Shown here: piece after piece, positions 1 to 11,144 of the stretch
Layout: each line of letters starts with the position of its first letter
How positions within the stretch are numbered: the first letter of the stretch is position 1
NCBI GenBank assembly: GCA_030765065.1
Contig: CM060983.1
Coordinates: 46,994,067 to 47,058,066, forward strand
Direction of reading: 5' to 3'
Length of the DNA: 64,000 nt
From: Deroplatys truncata
Lineage: Eukaryota; Arthropoda; Insecta; Mantodea; Mantidae
Notes under the pieces: generated by a model
Told to the model about the DNA's origin: nothing
The model's database searches: none
Seen by the model: the letters and a program-made list of their open reading frames with translations, nothing else
Program-made: the position numbers and the translations under genes

Positions 1-981
1 CAATTAAATCTCAGATAAGGAAGGGGTCAGGTATCCATCCCAACGTGTGAGAACTGTCATAGTTCTTTCGGCTAGCAGTTACACTTTGGGCTCTGGAGGG
101 TTCTACTGTAGCCAGGCAGAGCCATGAGTTATCTTGGGCCTGTGCAAGGGTATAGGAAGGTCTTGATGACCCTCAGTAGTGAGCGAATGGGGATGGTGGT
201 AAGTATGCACACCGGCAACAAGTCTCTTTGCAGGCATATGTACAAAATAGGTTTGATCTATTGTATAGGAAGTGTGGAGAGAAGAATGAAACCTCCAAGC
301 ACATTCTCTAAATAAAAGGCAAATGTACAGCAGAGGATGATTTCTTTGGGATCTCCTTTTATAGAATCGGTGGATGTTAAAGGGTTGAACCTAGATATTT
401 GGTTACCTATATTGGTACCTTGGAACTTGAGTAGATTCCTTATCAAGGAGCACATGTCTTTGGGCCTACGTTCAGGGCTCCAAAAAGGGATCACCTGTTT
501 TCTAATCAATCAATCAAGAAGGCGAAATATTCCATGGAAAATTCTTGGAAAATATGAAGAAATAGTTCATATATTACACTCGCATGACTTACTTTACCCT
601 TAAAACTCCACACAAACTCCTATAAGTTACAAAAACAGAATTAAAGACAGGGGAGTAGACAGGAGAACAAAGGAATAAAAAAGAGTTTTAATACACACAT
701 GGGGTATAAATGTTTAATGGAGGTAAAAAAGAAAGAAGGGGGGAATTAAGCCGTAAAATGAATCGAGCACCAAAAAAATCAAGATGCTAAGGGATAGGAA
801 ACATGATGAAACAGAGCAACATACAGGCGAAAACGTGGTACAATTACTGTAAAGGTTTCTAAGGGGTACAAACATTAGTCAAAGTTCAAAAGAGTTTAAA
901 AGAACGAATACAGTATGTTGAGGATTTAGATTAAGATTTTAAGATAAATGAATTAAAAACACAAATATTAAAGTTAAAAAA
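1..981. other. No recognised gene; AT-rich intergenic DNA
   Basis: I see no conserved protein domain, RNA gene or complete repeat here. Short open frames on both strands lack any motif I know. Around 565-600 there is a short degraded match to the 5' end of the H family (ATTACACTCGCATGACTTAC), which suggests an old H fragment. The stretch from 600 to 960 is purine-rich and AT-rich. Confidence 0.5.
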
Positions 982-1822
982 TCTGATATGTTACACTCAC
1001 ATGACTTTCTCTACTCTTGTACAAACTATTTTTACAAACGCTTATTCTCCATATGCTTCATGTTAATCGAGATGTTAATCTTATTGCTAATTTTCTTGTA
1101 GCTGGAAGGGGAATATGGTAGGCTTTAAGCGATAGTCAAATCTTTTAAGAGCTGGTTGCCATGTGGCGCATTCCATTCTCTTTGTATGTCCAGGACATAA
1201 AAAAAATGAATAACGAATTCCCATTTGAGAAAAAGTATTGGAAAATTTAAGGGGATAGCAAGCAATATCTCCAAAATGGTTCACTCAACAAAATATGTAT
1301 GACATAAATTGTGTATTTTAACGCGATCTGCATTTTTGTGTAGTAAAATTTTGTCTATCTCTTATGGTTTACCAGTTATGGAAAAGTCGTTCACAATGAA
1401 GAATACTTTTGGAGACATTCCCAGAAAATTCGAGATATACATTTCATTTTTCATGAAAATATCTTAAACATATGATATTTTAATCAAAATCGTTAGAGCC
1501 ATTTTTGAGAAAATTAAAATTTTCGAAAAATGTTCCATGTAAAGGGTGATCTGGGGTGGGGGGATTTTCTTGAAAACCTTCGTGTCGCATCTCTGGAAGA
1601 TACTGAACCTAAATACTAAGTTTGGTGTTTATCCGACTGTCCGTTTCTGAGTTTCTGAGCTGTTTACACACACACACACACACACACATACGGACATGAT
1701 TCCAAAAATGCTTTGTTTGGATTCAGGGGGTCTCAAAACATGTATTTCCGGTGAAATCTCGGTATCGAATTTTTGGGTGGAATACAATACTTCCCCTACT
1801 TACTATACGTAGTAGAGAAAGT
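982..1822 (+). mobile_element. Family H element, full-length copy (HINE/Helentron-like, non-autonomous)
   Basis: Seen: this 841-bp copy begins TCTGATATGTTACACTCAC and ends GTAGTAGAGAAAGT, with A-runs on both sides. ACTTTCTCTACT starts about 22 bases in from the left end, and its reverse complement AGTAGAGAAAGT sits flush at the right end. A long CA microsatellite lies at about 1666-1689. A short hairpin, CTAC-T-TAC with GTAGTAG, lies just inside the right end. There is no coding capacity. Known: asymmetric inverted repeats, an internal microsatellite, a 3' hairpin and insertion into T/A tracts are typical of Helentron-associated elements such as Drosophila DINE-1. Inference: H is of that type. 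A TIR-type DNA element with a 5-bp A/T target duplication is the alternative. Confidence 0.7.
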
Positions 1823-1826
1823 AAAA

Positions 1827-2386
1827 ATAACAAGGCCTGTGGAGGCAATGGCTTACCAGGTGAATTCTGGAAAGCATGGTGCGAAAATGATGATAGGCTG
1901 AGGTTAATAATGAAATTGTTTGACTCTATACGTGAAAGGGATAGAGTTCCAGAGAACTGGAAAAAGGGAATTGTGGTACCAACATATAAAGTCAAAGCAG
2001 ATATAAATAATCCTGCAAATTATAGAGGTATATACATCGATACTAGCTGACAGATTGCAGAGATGGGCGGAGAAATAGGGGAAGCTATCAGAATTACAAG
2101 CAGGATTTATAAAAGGAAGGTGAACAACAGATAACTTTAAGACAATGGTGGATAAATATTTAAGCATAAAAAGGGTAGGGTATACATGATTCTTATTGAT
2201 TTGGAATTAGCATTCGACACTATGAACAAGAGTGCGTTATGGTTAAAACTAATTAAGAAAGGGGTGAGTGAATCATTTATAAAGAATATAAAGCATTTAT
2301 ATGCAAATAATGAATGCTGTGTGAAAATAACCAAGGGAAGAACGCGAATAATTCAGGGCTTAGACAAAGGTGAAAACTTAGTCCAG
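1827..2386 (+). pseudogene. LINE reverse transcriptase fragment (fingers/palm, broken)
   Basis: The conceptual translation reads through typical non-LTR retrotransposon RT landmarks: PENWKKGIVVPTYK, then NNPANYRGI, then after a frame break LQAGFIKGR, and then ILIDLELAFDTMN, which is the motif A region with its catalytic aspartate. It continues into a conserved helix segment ending near GLDKGE. In-frame stops and shifts (for example at about 2048 and 2130) make it non-functional. It starts directly after the H copy to its left and is cut by a mariner piece at about 2387. The LINE clade is not assigned. The product would have reverse-transcribed its own RNA at a nicked chromosomal target. Confidence 0.8.
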
Positions 2387-2645
2387 TGCTATTTAGCCTA
2401 TTTTCGAGGGCAGTCCAGTAAGTCCCAGACGTTTTGGCCCATCGTGGCGATGAGTAGAACTAAAGCTGCCATCTTGGTGTCATAACATTCCTACATTCAG
2501 TACGCATCCAGCTGTGGTAGCCTGAAGACTGTGCCTTCTTTACTGTGCTCTCTGTGAGTTGTTAAAATGTGCGCTACAATAGAAAATCCCTCCACTTGTG
2601 AAGTGCGGTTAATAAGCATTCACGAGTTATTAACAATACGGAAAT
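2387..2645 (+). mobile_element. 5' fragment of a mariner-type transposon inserted in the LINE
   Basis: The segment interrupts the LINE between RT motif A and the YADD region. It opens with GAGGGCAGTCCAGTAAGTCC, which looks like a mariner terminal repeat. An ATG at 2567 begins a short frame with TIENPSTCEVR followed by a helix-like IHELLT, resembling the N-terminus of insect mariner (SETMAR-like) transposases. Only the first few dozen codons remain and no right terminal repeat was found. Identification rests on resemblance of the TIR and N-terminus and is moderate only. Confidence 0.5.
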
Positions 2646-3187
2646 ACCAGAATTATTGCTTGCAAAGGATCTAGTGGCAGGTTCCATTTCAGTTGTGAGG
2701 CTAAGTGGGGCTGAAGCAACTAGCAAATACTGTAAATATTGGGGGTTGAAAGTAAACAAAAATAAATCGAAAATCATGATCTTTAAGAAAAGATCTAAAC
2801 CAATAAAGACCGAAAGATGGTATTGCGAAGGAACGGAGTTGGAAGTAGTGAGGAAAATTGACTATCTAGGAGTAAGGTTCAATAGTGCAGGGAATTGGGG
2901 AGAACAAAAGAAAAAAGCACTAGCAAGTGGGAAACAAACAATATCGGCAATCAGAGCATGTGTGAACAAAATATGAGAAATGCAAATTACGTGAATAGAA
3001 AGGATATATAGCACGGTGGTTGTAGCAAGGTTGTTATACGCAGCAGAGATATGAGGGCTGGAAAAAGGATGGGAAAATGTAGATGTTATACACAGGAATA
3101 TTTGCAAATTAATCCTTGTATTGCCAAGAAGTTCACCAAATGGAATAGCACAAACAGAACTAGAGGGGGTAGTAACAAAAGGCAAAA
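2646..3187 (+). pseudogene. LINE reverse transcriptase fragment (palm/thumb, broken)
   Basis: The frame at 2656-2976 continues the same LINE. The catalytic YADD box is degraded to LAKD inside LLLAKDLV. It is followed by KYCKYWGLKVNKNKSKIM, a standard post-YADD segment, and by VRKIDYLGVRFNS, the thumb-side YLG motif. Beyond a stop at 2974, the translation in shifted frames still looks like LINE sequence up to about 3187, where the 3' tail of an H element begins. Part of the RT between motif A and YADD has been lost. With the upstream piece this is one dead retrotransposon ORF2 fragment of about 1.1 kb. Confidence 0.8.
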
Positions 3188-3308
3188 TGTTTATCAGATT
3201 ATTCGTTTTTGAGTTATGCTGTTCACAGACTCACACACACACACGAACCTTTTTCTAAAAATGTTTTTTTATTCAGGGGCATCACTTTCTATACGTAGTG
3301 GAGAAAGT
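3188..3308 (+). mobile_element. Family H, 3'-terminal fragment
   Basis: This short piece matches the right end of H: TTATGCTGTTCACAGAC, a CA run, an ATTCAGGGG segment and the terminal CTATACGTAGTGGAGAAAGT. The 5' three quarters are missing. It lies directly after the LINE fragment and in the same orientation as the complete H copy at 982-1822, so the LINE remnant is bracketed by two H right ends. Confidence 0.65.
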
Positions 3309-3634
3309 AATTACTGCAGAAAGATATGGCTCTCATTAAAACATACAATTTCTGGCCAATAACTTTTGTTTTGACATGATTTGTTGTTATTGGCTTGCAC
3401 ACTCAAACACTTCATACTTCTTTTAAGCCCTAAGTCACCGCTCGTTTCATTCTCATAGACGAATAAAGGCTGGAACTTTAAAGCCTATATAAAAATTGTT
3501 TTTAAAAATATTGACTTCCTTCAGCCTCCTGTTTCCCTCTTCCAATGAAATATGTAAAGAAATCATTTCTGGAAACGTTTATCTCGATTAACATGCAATA
3601 GATAGAAAAACAAGCTTTTGTAAGTATATAAAGT
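3309..3634. other. Unannotated spacer with an H fragment on the minus strand
   Basis: Positions about 3545-3632 match the internal 5' half of H in reverse (TTTATCTCGATTAACATG), so a truncated minus-strand H piece abuts the next copy. The rest, about 3310-3540, has no feature I recognise. Confidence 0.45.
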
Positions 3635-4752
3635 ACTTTATTTACTTCATATAGTAAGTAGTGGAAGTATTGTACTCCACCCAAAAATTCGATTACAGAC
3701 CTCACCGAAAATATACGTTTTAGTCCCCCTGAACCCAAAGAAAACATTTTTAATAAAGTGTTTGTGTATTTGTGTGTGTGTCAATATCATAACTAGAAAA
3801 CGAAACGTCGGTTAAACACCAAACTTGATATCTAGGTTCTCCATCATCCAAGGGTCGTCCTCCGTGGTGTAGTGCTAGCTTCTAGTTCCCGAGGTCGCGG
3901 GTTCAAACCCAGCGGAGGGCGATCGATTTTTTCGGGCGTAAAAATCCTTAGCATGGCATCCCTTCGGAAGGGAAGTAAAGCCGATGGTCCCGTGTCGTAG
4001 ATTTACGGCACGTAAAAGAACCTCAAGCCTGATAAAGAGCAAATTTTCCGGTCTTTCACGCCTAATATAGAATGGAACGCTAAGGACCACAGCAGTTAAA
4101 GAGCGAGCCGTAAGTAAAACTCAATTTCAATTTTCATCTTCCAAGGATGGGACATGAACATTTTCAAGAAAATCCCTGCACCCCAAACTACCCATTTTTG
4201 AAGACTTTTCGAAAATTTTGATTTTCTCAGAAGTAGTGTACCGATTTGTATATATTGCATTTTAGCGGAACACCCTCTGAAGTCCTCTTCATTCTGAATA
4301 ACTTTTGCATAACTGTTAAACCATAAGAGATAAACAAACGTTTACTACACAAACATGTAGATCTCGTTAAGGAGCACAATTTATGTCAAATACATTTTTT
4401 TTGTAGAGTTAACCATTTTCGAGATATTCCTTGTTATTGGTTTGACTTTTCCAATACTTATACTTTTCTCAAATGGGAAGTCTTTATTCGTTTTCTTGTT
4501 TATATGTTTGTTTTTTCCTGGTCATGCAAAGAGAACTGAATTTCAAGGGCATCACATAGGACCAACTCTTATAGCTTTAACTATCGTGAAAGCCTATTGT
4601 ATTCCCCTAATATCCGTTGTATCTACAAGGAATAAAACCATTTCTGCAAATGCTTATCTCAATTAAAATGAAGTAGATGGAAGAGTAGGCTTTTGTAATA
4701 ATAGTTTGTTGAAGAATGTGTAGAGAAGGTCATGTGAATGTAACACATCAAA
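3635..4752 (-). mobile_element. Family H copy interrupted by SINE-A
   Basis: On the minus strand this is a complete H copy. Its right end lies at 3635 (degraded ACTTTATTTACTTC) and its left end near 4752 (GTAACACATCAAA), followed by a T-run. The body resumes seamlessly on each side of a SINE at 3854-4135. With the SINE removed the copy is about 830 bp, the family norm. The CA microsatellite position is only weakly preserved here. Confidence 0.6.
3854..4135 (+). mobile_element. SINE-A, tRNA-headed SINE, near-complete
   Basis: The 5' head carries a box B-like GGTCGCGGGTTCAAACCC and a tRNA-like cloverleaf remnant, consistent with pol III promotion. The body includes CGGGCGTAAAAATCC, GAAGTAAAGCCG and ACGGCACGTAAAAGAACC, repeated in other copies here. 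The 3' end passes through CGCTAAGGACCACAGCAGTT into an AT-rich tail. Flanks ATCATCCAAGG (3843-3853) and ATCTTCCAAGG (4136-4146) look like an 11-bp target duplication with one mismatch. A SINE encodes no protein and would be mobilised by a LINE. Confidence 0.8.
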
Positions 4753-5740
4753 GTTTTTATTTACACCCTGTGTAGAAAGAAAGACAAATACATACACACA
4801 TATGTGTATACATGGTCCTTTTTATAATTTTTTTTCAGTGTATGTGCGTTAAAGAACCTCAAAACGTGCTTTTGGTGAAATCTGGATACTTGCTTTAACT
4901 TTGTTAAGTAACATGTACATAAATTAATAAATTTCTGAGGATGAAGCGCTATAAAGCTTTTAAAAAAGCGTTGAGAGTAATGCTTATGTGGTCTGTGCAG
5001 ACAATGTAACTAGAAGGGAGACTTTTACCGCAGGCAATTCTTTAATTTTGAGATGGCAGCGCGCGCACTAGGTGCAGTAATTTGTTCAAATTTATGTGAC
5101 GCTATGGCCACATCCCCACACGAGACAGGCTTCCACTACAAGATTTATGCCCTGCCTCTTGAAACTGGAGAATTATTTCTGTTGGAGGGTTCACTTCATA
5201 AAGTTGGAAAGCTGTAGCTTAAGTCAACTTTAAAATGTGTTTCGTCACATCAGGTTTAAGGAATTCAAAACTAGTCTGTGTGCTGTGAATTCCTACGTCA
5301 TAGTAGGTAGAAACCTGTGAAGAATGGGAATATGTTCCTACAATTTTGTACGTTGGTGAAGCATTATGAATAACCTTAAGGCAATGCATTGGTGAAATTT
5401 GGTTGAAAAAAAAACAAAGGCTGAAATTTTTTGATTTTTTGTTTTTTGCAATTTTATTATACCAGGTGGCCCACACAAGCCGTCCTTAGTTGAAGTTAGC
5501 TTATACCGGAAGTGCGAATGCCAAAAAGTTTATATAAGCAGACCTGCAATGGGGACTCCATACCGACAGAGAGGAGATCGCTAAATGAAAGACCAAGCGA
5601 AGACGAATACCTTAACTATATTATTGGTCCCAGAGCTCATTCGGTGGAGAGACGGCCTGCTATATGAGGTGTTCCGGATTCCATTCCTGGGTGGTCGCTA
5701 GAAAGTTTTTCACGGTCTGGTGTTTGAATGTGAGAGTACC
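4753..5740. other. Unannotated stretch with a TATA-like motif
   Basis: No gene or complete repeat is recognised. The only notable signal is TATATAAG at 5531-5538, followed 20-30 bases later by CCATACCGAC. This could be the core promoter of an unknown element or gene, but no credible frame follows. Confidence 0.35.
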
Positions 5741-6032
5741 TATAAATTAAGTTAAATTGAGTTTTATTTATGGACGCTCTTTAACCGCTGTGGTCCTTAG
5801 CGTCCCATTCTATATTGGGCGTGAAAGACCGGTAATTTTGCTCAGAGGCCTCTTTATCAGGCTTGAGGTTCTTTTACGTGGCGTAAATCTACGACACGGG
5901 AGCAGCTTTACTTACCTTCCGAAGGAAGCCATGCTAAGGATTTTCACGTCCGAAAAAATCCATCGCCCTCCGTAGGGTTTGAACCCGCGACCTTGGGAAC
6001 TGGAGGCTAGCATGGTAACCACTGTATGTAGG
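5741..6032 (-). mobile_element. SINE-A, minus-strand copy
   Basis: Reading the minus strand, the tRNA-like head lies near 5970-6030 (GAACCCGCGACC on the plus strand is the box B region). The body then passes through the shared GGACGTGAAAATCC and CACGTAAAAGAACCTC segments and ends in a TTTAATTTAA-rich tail near 5745. It is about 290 bp and close to full length. The target duplication is unclear. Confidence 0.75.
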
Positions 6033-6185
6033 GTGAGGGAAGAGGGATTCGATTATTTAATAAATAATTCCCTCATTAACAAGAATTCAGGAATATCTGA
6101 ATTGTAATCCTTTGTCCCCAACGTGAGCACACGTGTTACGTCATTTAGTTCAGTGACAGTTAATCTACAATCAACACAACTATAC

Positions 6186-6330
6186 GCGGGCTGGCGCATA
6201 ACTCAGTTGGTAGAGCACCTGCCTGCTGTGCGAGGGGTCCCGGGGTCAGTTCCTGGTTGTGGGTGGGGAGTTTTCCCTAGCCAAGATTATTCCCTATCCT
6301 CCCTAAAGTCTGGAAGTATTAATTAGAGTG
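6186..6330 (+). mobile_element. SINE-D, tRNA-headed SINE fragment
   Basis: GCGCATAACTCAGTTGGTAG is a good pol III A box in tRNA context, and GGGGTCAGTTCCTGG is a B box-like stretch about 45 bases downstream. The anticodon region and acceptor pairing are not tRNA-like and a non-tRNA tail follows, so a SINE head is more likely than a tRNA gene. It is the only copy of this type in the window. Confidence 0.55.
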
Positions 6331-6496
6331 TAAATGTGTATGTGATCTAATGATTAAAAACAAAAAGTGCCAGAAACCCAACGACAAGAGAATACGAGTT
6401 AACACCATTACCAATAGGCAATAAGTTCGAAAGGAAAGGCCACCGATAGGACCAATGTGGTTGATGCCGGGTATAAAAGAAAACTAAAACAAAAAA

Positions 6497-7326
6497 TTTG
6501 TCGTGTTACACTCACATGATTTTCTCTATTCTTGTACAAAGTATTTTTACAAACGCTTATTCTCCATATGCTTCATGTTAATCGAGATGTTAATCTTATA
6601 ACTAATTTTCTTGTAGATGCAAGGGGAATTGGTAGGCTTTAAGCGATAGTCAAATATTTTAAGAGCTGGTTGCTATGTGGAGTATTCCATTCTCTTTACA
6701 TTACCAGGACAAAAAAAAATGAATAACGAATTCCCATTTGAGAAAAAGTGTATAAGTATTGGAAAATTTAAGGGAATAACAAGCAATATCTCGAAAATGG
6801 TTCACTCAACAACAAAAAATGTATATGACATAAATTGTGTATTTTAACGCGATCTACATTTTTGTGTAGTAAAATTTTGTCTATCTCTTATGGTTTACCA
6901 GTTATGCAAAAGTCGTTCACAATGAAGAATACTTTTAGAGACATTCCCAGAAAATTCGGGTTATGGATTTCATTTGTCATGAAAATATCTTAAACATATG
7001 ATATTTTAATCAAAATCGTTAAAGCCATTTTATAGAAAATTAAAATTTTTGAAAAATGTTTCATGTAAAGGGTAGTCTGGGGTGGGGGGATTTTCTTGAA
7101 AAACTTCGTGTCGCATCTCTGGAAGATGCTGAACCTAAATACCAAGTTTGGTGTTTCTGTTCGTTTCTGAGTTATGCTGTTCACAGACACACACACGGAC
7201 ATGTTTCCAAAAACGCTTTTTTTGATTCAGGGGGTCTCAAAACATGTATTTCCGGTGAATTCTCGGTACCGAATTTTTGGGTGGAATACAATACTTTCTC
7301 TACCTACTATACGTAGTAGAGATAGT
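6497..7326 (+). mobile_element. Family H element, full-length copy
   Basis: This copy runs from a degraded left end (TTTGTCGTGTTACACTCAC) to TACGTAGTAGAGATAGT. It is flanked by A-runs and about 830 bp long. It matches the 982-1822 copy along its length, but the internal CA microsatellite is short (about 4-5 units at 7188-7197). Confidence 0.7.
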
Positions 7327-7901
7327 AAAAAGCTACTATATGCCGCAAGATTGAACAAAGTTCTATTTTTGCTATATTTATGTAACCTTAAAGGTGGGTT
7401 AGAATTAAATTATTTTATATTAGTGCATTACTCATAACAATCATATGCAAAAACATGTCCGTATTGGCGGGCAAATTGATGTAAGGGCCTCTCAGGCCCC
7501 GTTCTAACTGGAATGATCCCCCATTTCTCAATATTATTTTTGTACATCTAAAAAAAGAAAGAAAGAAAAACAAAACGGTGCGTAGAAAATACACGCCGCG
7601 TCTGAACATGTTCAGAACACAACCTTCAGCCTCAGCTGCATTTTGGTGCGTCTCCGCACAGATCGTAACCATATCTGTGTGTCTGTTATTAGAGTAGGCG
7701 ACCACGCGATGCTTATCAGTACTAAACTATCACGTAAATACCTGCAGACAGTATCACTACCTCAGCGACCTTTAACGCTGTTTCTGCACTGCCCCTTTGA
7801 ATAGCCGTGATGCGGCTACGTCTTTGCACCTATGTATGCGGGAAATACAAAACTGCAAAGGATGGCTTGCTTGGGCTACCTGATATATGCATGCATAAGT
7901 A
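7327..7901. other. Unannotated spacer
   Basis: No gene, RNA or known repeat was recognised between the H copy and the TcM element. Short open frames on either strand show no motif. Confidence 0.4.
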
Positions 7902-10053
7902 CAAAGAGCGCCAAAGAAAATCTCACTCCACCTCGCGTCTATGTCACATTATTTATCGTTGTACGTAGCCTTGCAAAGCCATAGCCATTTCATTTGTTGC
8001 TTTAGGTCACAGTGCAATGAGGCGCCACTCCTTCTGCTAAATAATTACACCAATAACCACAACAAAAGTTACAAAGTGGCGTAGAAACGAAATATAAGTT
8101 TACGCTCAATCGAGAGTGTTGGCTCAAAGAGAAAGAGGTAGAGTGAGTGCATTCAGTTTGCCATACAGACCTCTTATCGTAATTGGTAGCCCATACTTTA
8201 TCGGCTAGTGCAGGACACGCCTATGAAAGGGTTAAAAGCTAAGTGGAAAAATTGATGAGTGTCCAGGTTAGCGAAATGTAGAGTATGTTGTGTGGGAATG
8301 TTTTCAGGGGGTGCAAATTAAATGAATGGTATTCATTAAATACATAGCAAGGCAGCACTTTATAACAAAAAATAAACAGAACTGTATTCTCAAAGTGATA
8401 CGAATGCTTGTTGCTGAATGGAAGCAAACATAAATAAATAATAAATAAATAAAGCAGCATGTTTTCCCTCTAATTCAAACTATAATTGGTTAATATACCT
8501 TTACTAACATATTGCTGATTATAGGGATACAATAGGAGTATAGAAAAAATATAATCCAGTTTTATTGCCATAATATGTATGTCATATTCGGTAAACCAGT
8601 TCCTAAAGATGGTCAGTCACTGATAACAAAAGAGTAATTTGCATTTAGTAAATGAATATCATCATCTGGGATGTTTTACTGGGAGTATACCCACTTTTTG
8701 ACGAGTATGTTGAGGATGCTTCACGTATGAAAAGCCAATTTGAAGTAGGAGTTGTATTGCAGTTCAACTGTTGGGGAACCGAAATTGAAATAGTTGCAAC
8801 CGCACGTATGGTAAAAATTTTCCGGTAGCCTTCGCCCCAGAAATGTACTTTCCGGTGGTCTTTGCCCCAAATGTACTTTCCGGTGGCCTTTGCCCCCCAA
8901 AAATGTTTAAAAATATTAACTTTGTAATTTTGACTGTTTCTTTAAATATTATGTATTTATGTTTGCCTCGACTGCGTCAGTATTTATTTTTTTAGAGGCA
9001 TGAATATATTCACAAGGGTGGTAGGGCTGAAGACTGTAGGCACACACAGATTATAATTTGTACTTCACTCCATTTATTACTTCTTTACACGATTAAAATA
9101 ACACTTCACTAATATAGAGAGCTGTGAGATTCTTTTGTTAATTACTTGCACTTTATAACACGTAAACTATTTTCGTCTCGCACTGAATACGTATTAAACT
9201 TCTCGAGGATGCATCTCGCGTCCGGTTAGGAACACTGTCTACAAGCAACGCATCCAGTTATGAGCGCTGTCTACAAGCAACTGACTTGTTTTCTACCGCC
9301 TAAATTTGTAAATTTCTGTATTTCAAGTCCCTTATTGGTTATTCTTAATCCAATAAAATACTTTTATTTAACTTAAGGTTTTTTCTGGTTGTTGATTGGT
9401 TATTTTATAAACTGTTACAAAAATTACATTATTGTTGCTCCAGGAATGATTAGTAGTATTATTACACTTCCTTACTCATTATTGCCTCAAGGTTATCTAT
9501 CTGTTAGCAACTTTTAACCTATTATTCTCACAGCTCCTACATTATTAAATTACGTAATACATTCAGATAAGATTATTACATGTATACAATAATATAAACA
9601 TATACACTTTTTATATATTGTTACATACATATTGCTTTAAGGCGGGCTGTTATTATATTCTTTTATATAATTTGACTAAAATCATTTAAGTGTTAAAAAT
9701 ACTGCCTCAATGTAGACCGTCTTCCCCACTGTGCTGGAATATTTTTATCCAATAATTTACTATAAAAACACTTTTATGCACTGTCGTTGCAATTGCTATA
9801 ACAGTGCGACCAGCCTTCCACATACGTCCACGAGTAATTTCGCTAGTACATGGCATGACTGGTGCTGAGACAATAAACATGTTTTGGTTTCCTTAACACC
9901 AGAAAAAGCAAAGGCATCAACCTCCTCTCTTTTCGCTCTTATTGCTGAGTTATCACGCCACCATGCTCTGCGATAGGTAAGGTGAAGGTCACGCCCTAAA
10001 AGACCCCAGAAAGCGATACAAAATCCGCCGAAGATTTTCTTTGGTGCTGTTTG
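7902..10053 (-). mobile_element. TcM element (Tc1-like deletion derivative) split by an LTR1
   Basis: The element starts CAAAGAGCGCCAAAG at 7902 and ends with a near-perfect reverse complement (CTTTGGTGCTGTTTG) at 10053. It is flanked by TA at 7900-7901 and 10054-10055, the Tc1/mariner target. Removing the LTR1 at 8711-9709 and one ATGT restores a copy of about 1.15 kb that aligns with the copies at 40476 and 52591. The transposase-derived part lies on the minus strand near 9715-9870 and is degenerate. It is non-autonomous. Confidence 0.8.
8711..9709 (-). mobile_element. Solo LTR, family LTR1
   Basis: This 999-bp minus-strand copy has exact 4-bp target duplications ATGT at 8707-8710 and 9710-9713, inside TcM. 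In LTR orientation it begins TGAGGCAGTATTTTTAAC and ends in CA. CCAAT-type boxes on both strands (CCAAT/ATTGG) lie in the presumed U3, and AATAAA-type signals lie further on. Near its 3' part are tandem units of roughly 30 bp (CTTTCCGGTGGCCTTTGCCC) at about 8846-8900. No internal retroviral region is present, so it is most simply a solo LTR left by LTR-LTR recombination. Confidence 0.8.
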
Positions 10054-10384
10054 TACATGTATAGGAGGGGAGCATCTAGCGCACTGCGTCCTACATAGAC
10101 CTATTGTGGCCCCCACCTTCCAGGAGGAAGGGATTGTGTGAAGTAACCACAGGAGGTCACAGGCCGCAGGTACACAGGCCACAGTGACACTCGGAAATCC
10201 TTAACAGTTCCAGACTCGAGGCTGGAGCTGTTTAGAGAGGACGATGAACGACCCATCGACCAATCAGCCCTATACTGACTATGGAAGCACCCTTTCCTTT
10301 GACCAAGCATCCGCACCATCTGTTCGACACCGCAATACGCTACGAAACCTAGAAGTGTGTGCAGCGTTTCCTTGTGAAAGATGA

Positions 10385-10562
10385 GAAGGAAACTGAATGA
10401 AAGAGAAATGAAATCCTGGTGGATGAGAAACATCCCAACATTACCTACCGACCATGGAAAACCACGTAAAACCCAAGCTCCGAGTGGTGGTCGACGGGAA
10501 TCGAACCCGGGACCTCCCGAATGCAAGCTTCACAGGTTACTACTGAGCCATCTCGATCGGTT
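10385..10562 (-). mobile_element. SINE-B/C-type head fragment
   Basis: On the minus strand the head reads GAGATGGCTCAGTAGTAAC (A box region) and then CCCGGGTTCGATTCCCG (B box) before the typical body GGTTTTACGTGGTTTTCC. The body stops short of the full 3' end near 10385. No flanking duplication was found. The stretch 10056-10384 between TcM and this SINE has no feature I recognise. Confidence 0.65.
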
Positions 10563-11144
10563 ATATACATACAAATGTTATTTATGGAAGTATAAATGTA
10601 TAACGTTCCAAAAAGCAACTTCCAATGTGCTGCTGTTTTTAATTTACAAATAGAAACCAGGCTTAACGTCTAAAACAATTTTATGGCGCATCTGTATTAC
10701 ATTTTATAATACTGCACTAATTGGAATAAAGTTTCTGAGCCCTTGTCAAAACGTATTTTCCACAAAGAAGCGAATGAAAACAAAAATTCTTCTGTCACAT
10801 GTGCTGCAGCTCCGATGATCGCTGAACTTTTGACATTTTTCTGTTGCTAAAAATGTAGTTCTTTTTTCTTCCGGAAACAGAAGAGTAATCAGTAACAAAA
10901 TGTCAAAGGTGAGACTTTACGTTATTATTTTCCAATGCATTCTGCATTTTCCAATGCAGTTTCCAGAAGAACGGTTATCACAAAACACAGGATCGTAAAT
11001 GTACGCATAGCGTTAAATTTCAAGTGAGTTCATTTTGCGGAGGAAATACTTTGGAAGTGCGGGCAAAATTTAATGGTGTTCTTTTGAGAAGTAATTCCAA
11101 AAGTATTTTTAGGAAGGCTTCCGTAAAAACCTTTAAATTTATGA
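10563..11144. other. Unannotated spacer
   Basis: AT-rich sequence with no gene or repeat that I recognise. Confidence 0.4.

Noticed and set aside
6186-6260. A functional tRNA gene
   Set aside because: A and B boxes are present but acceptor and anticodon stems do not pair; similar heads recur with SINE bodies.
10101-10526. 141-codon minus-strand open frame
   Set aside because: Starts in a SINE tRNA-like head and runs into non-repeat sequence; no motif.
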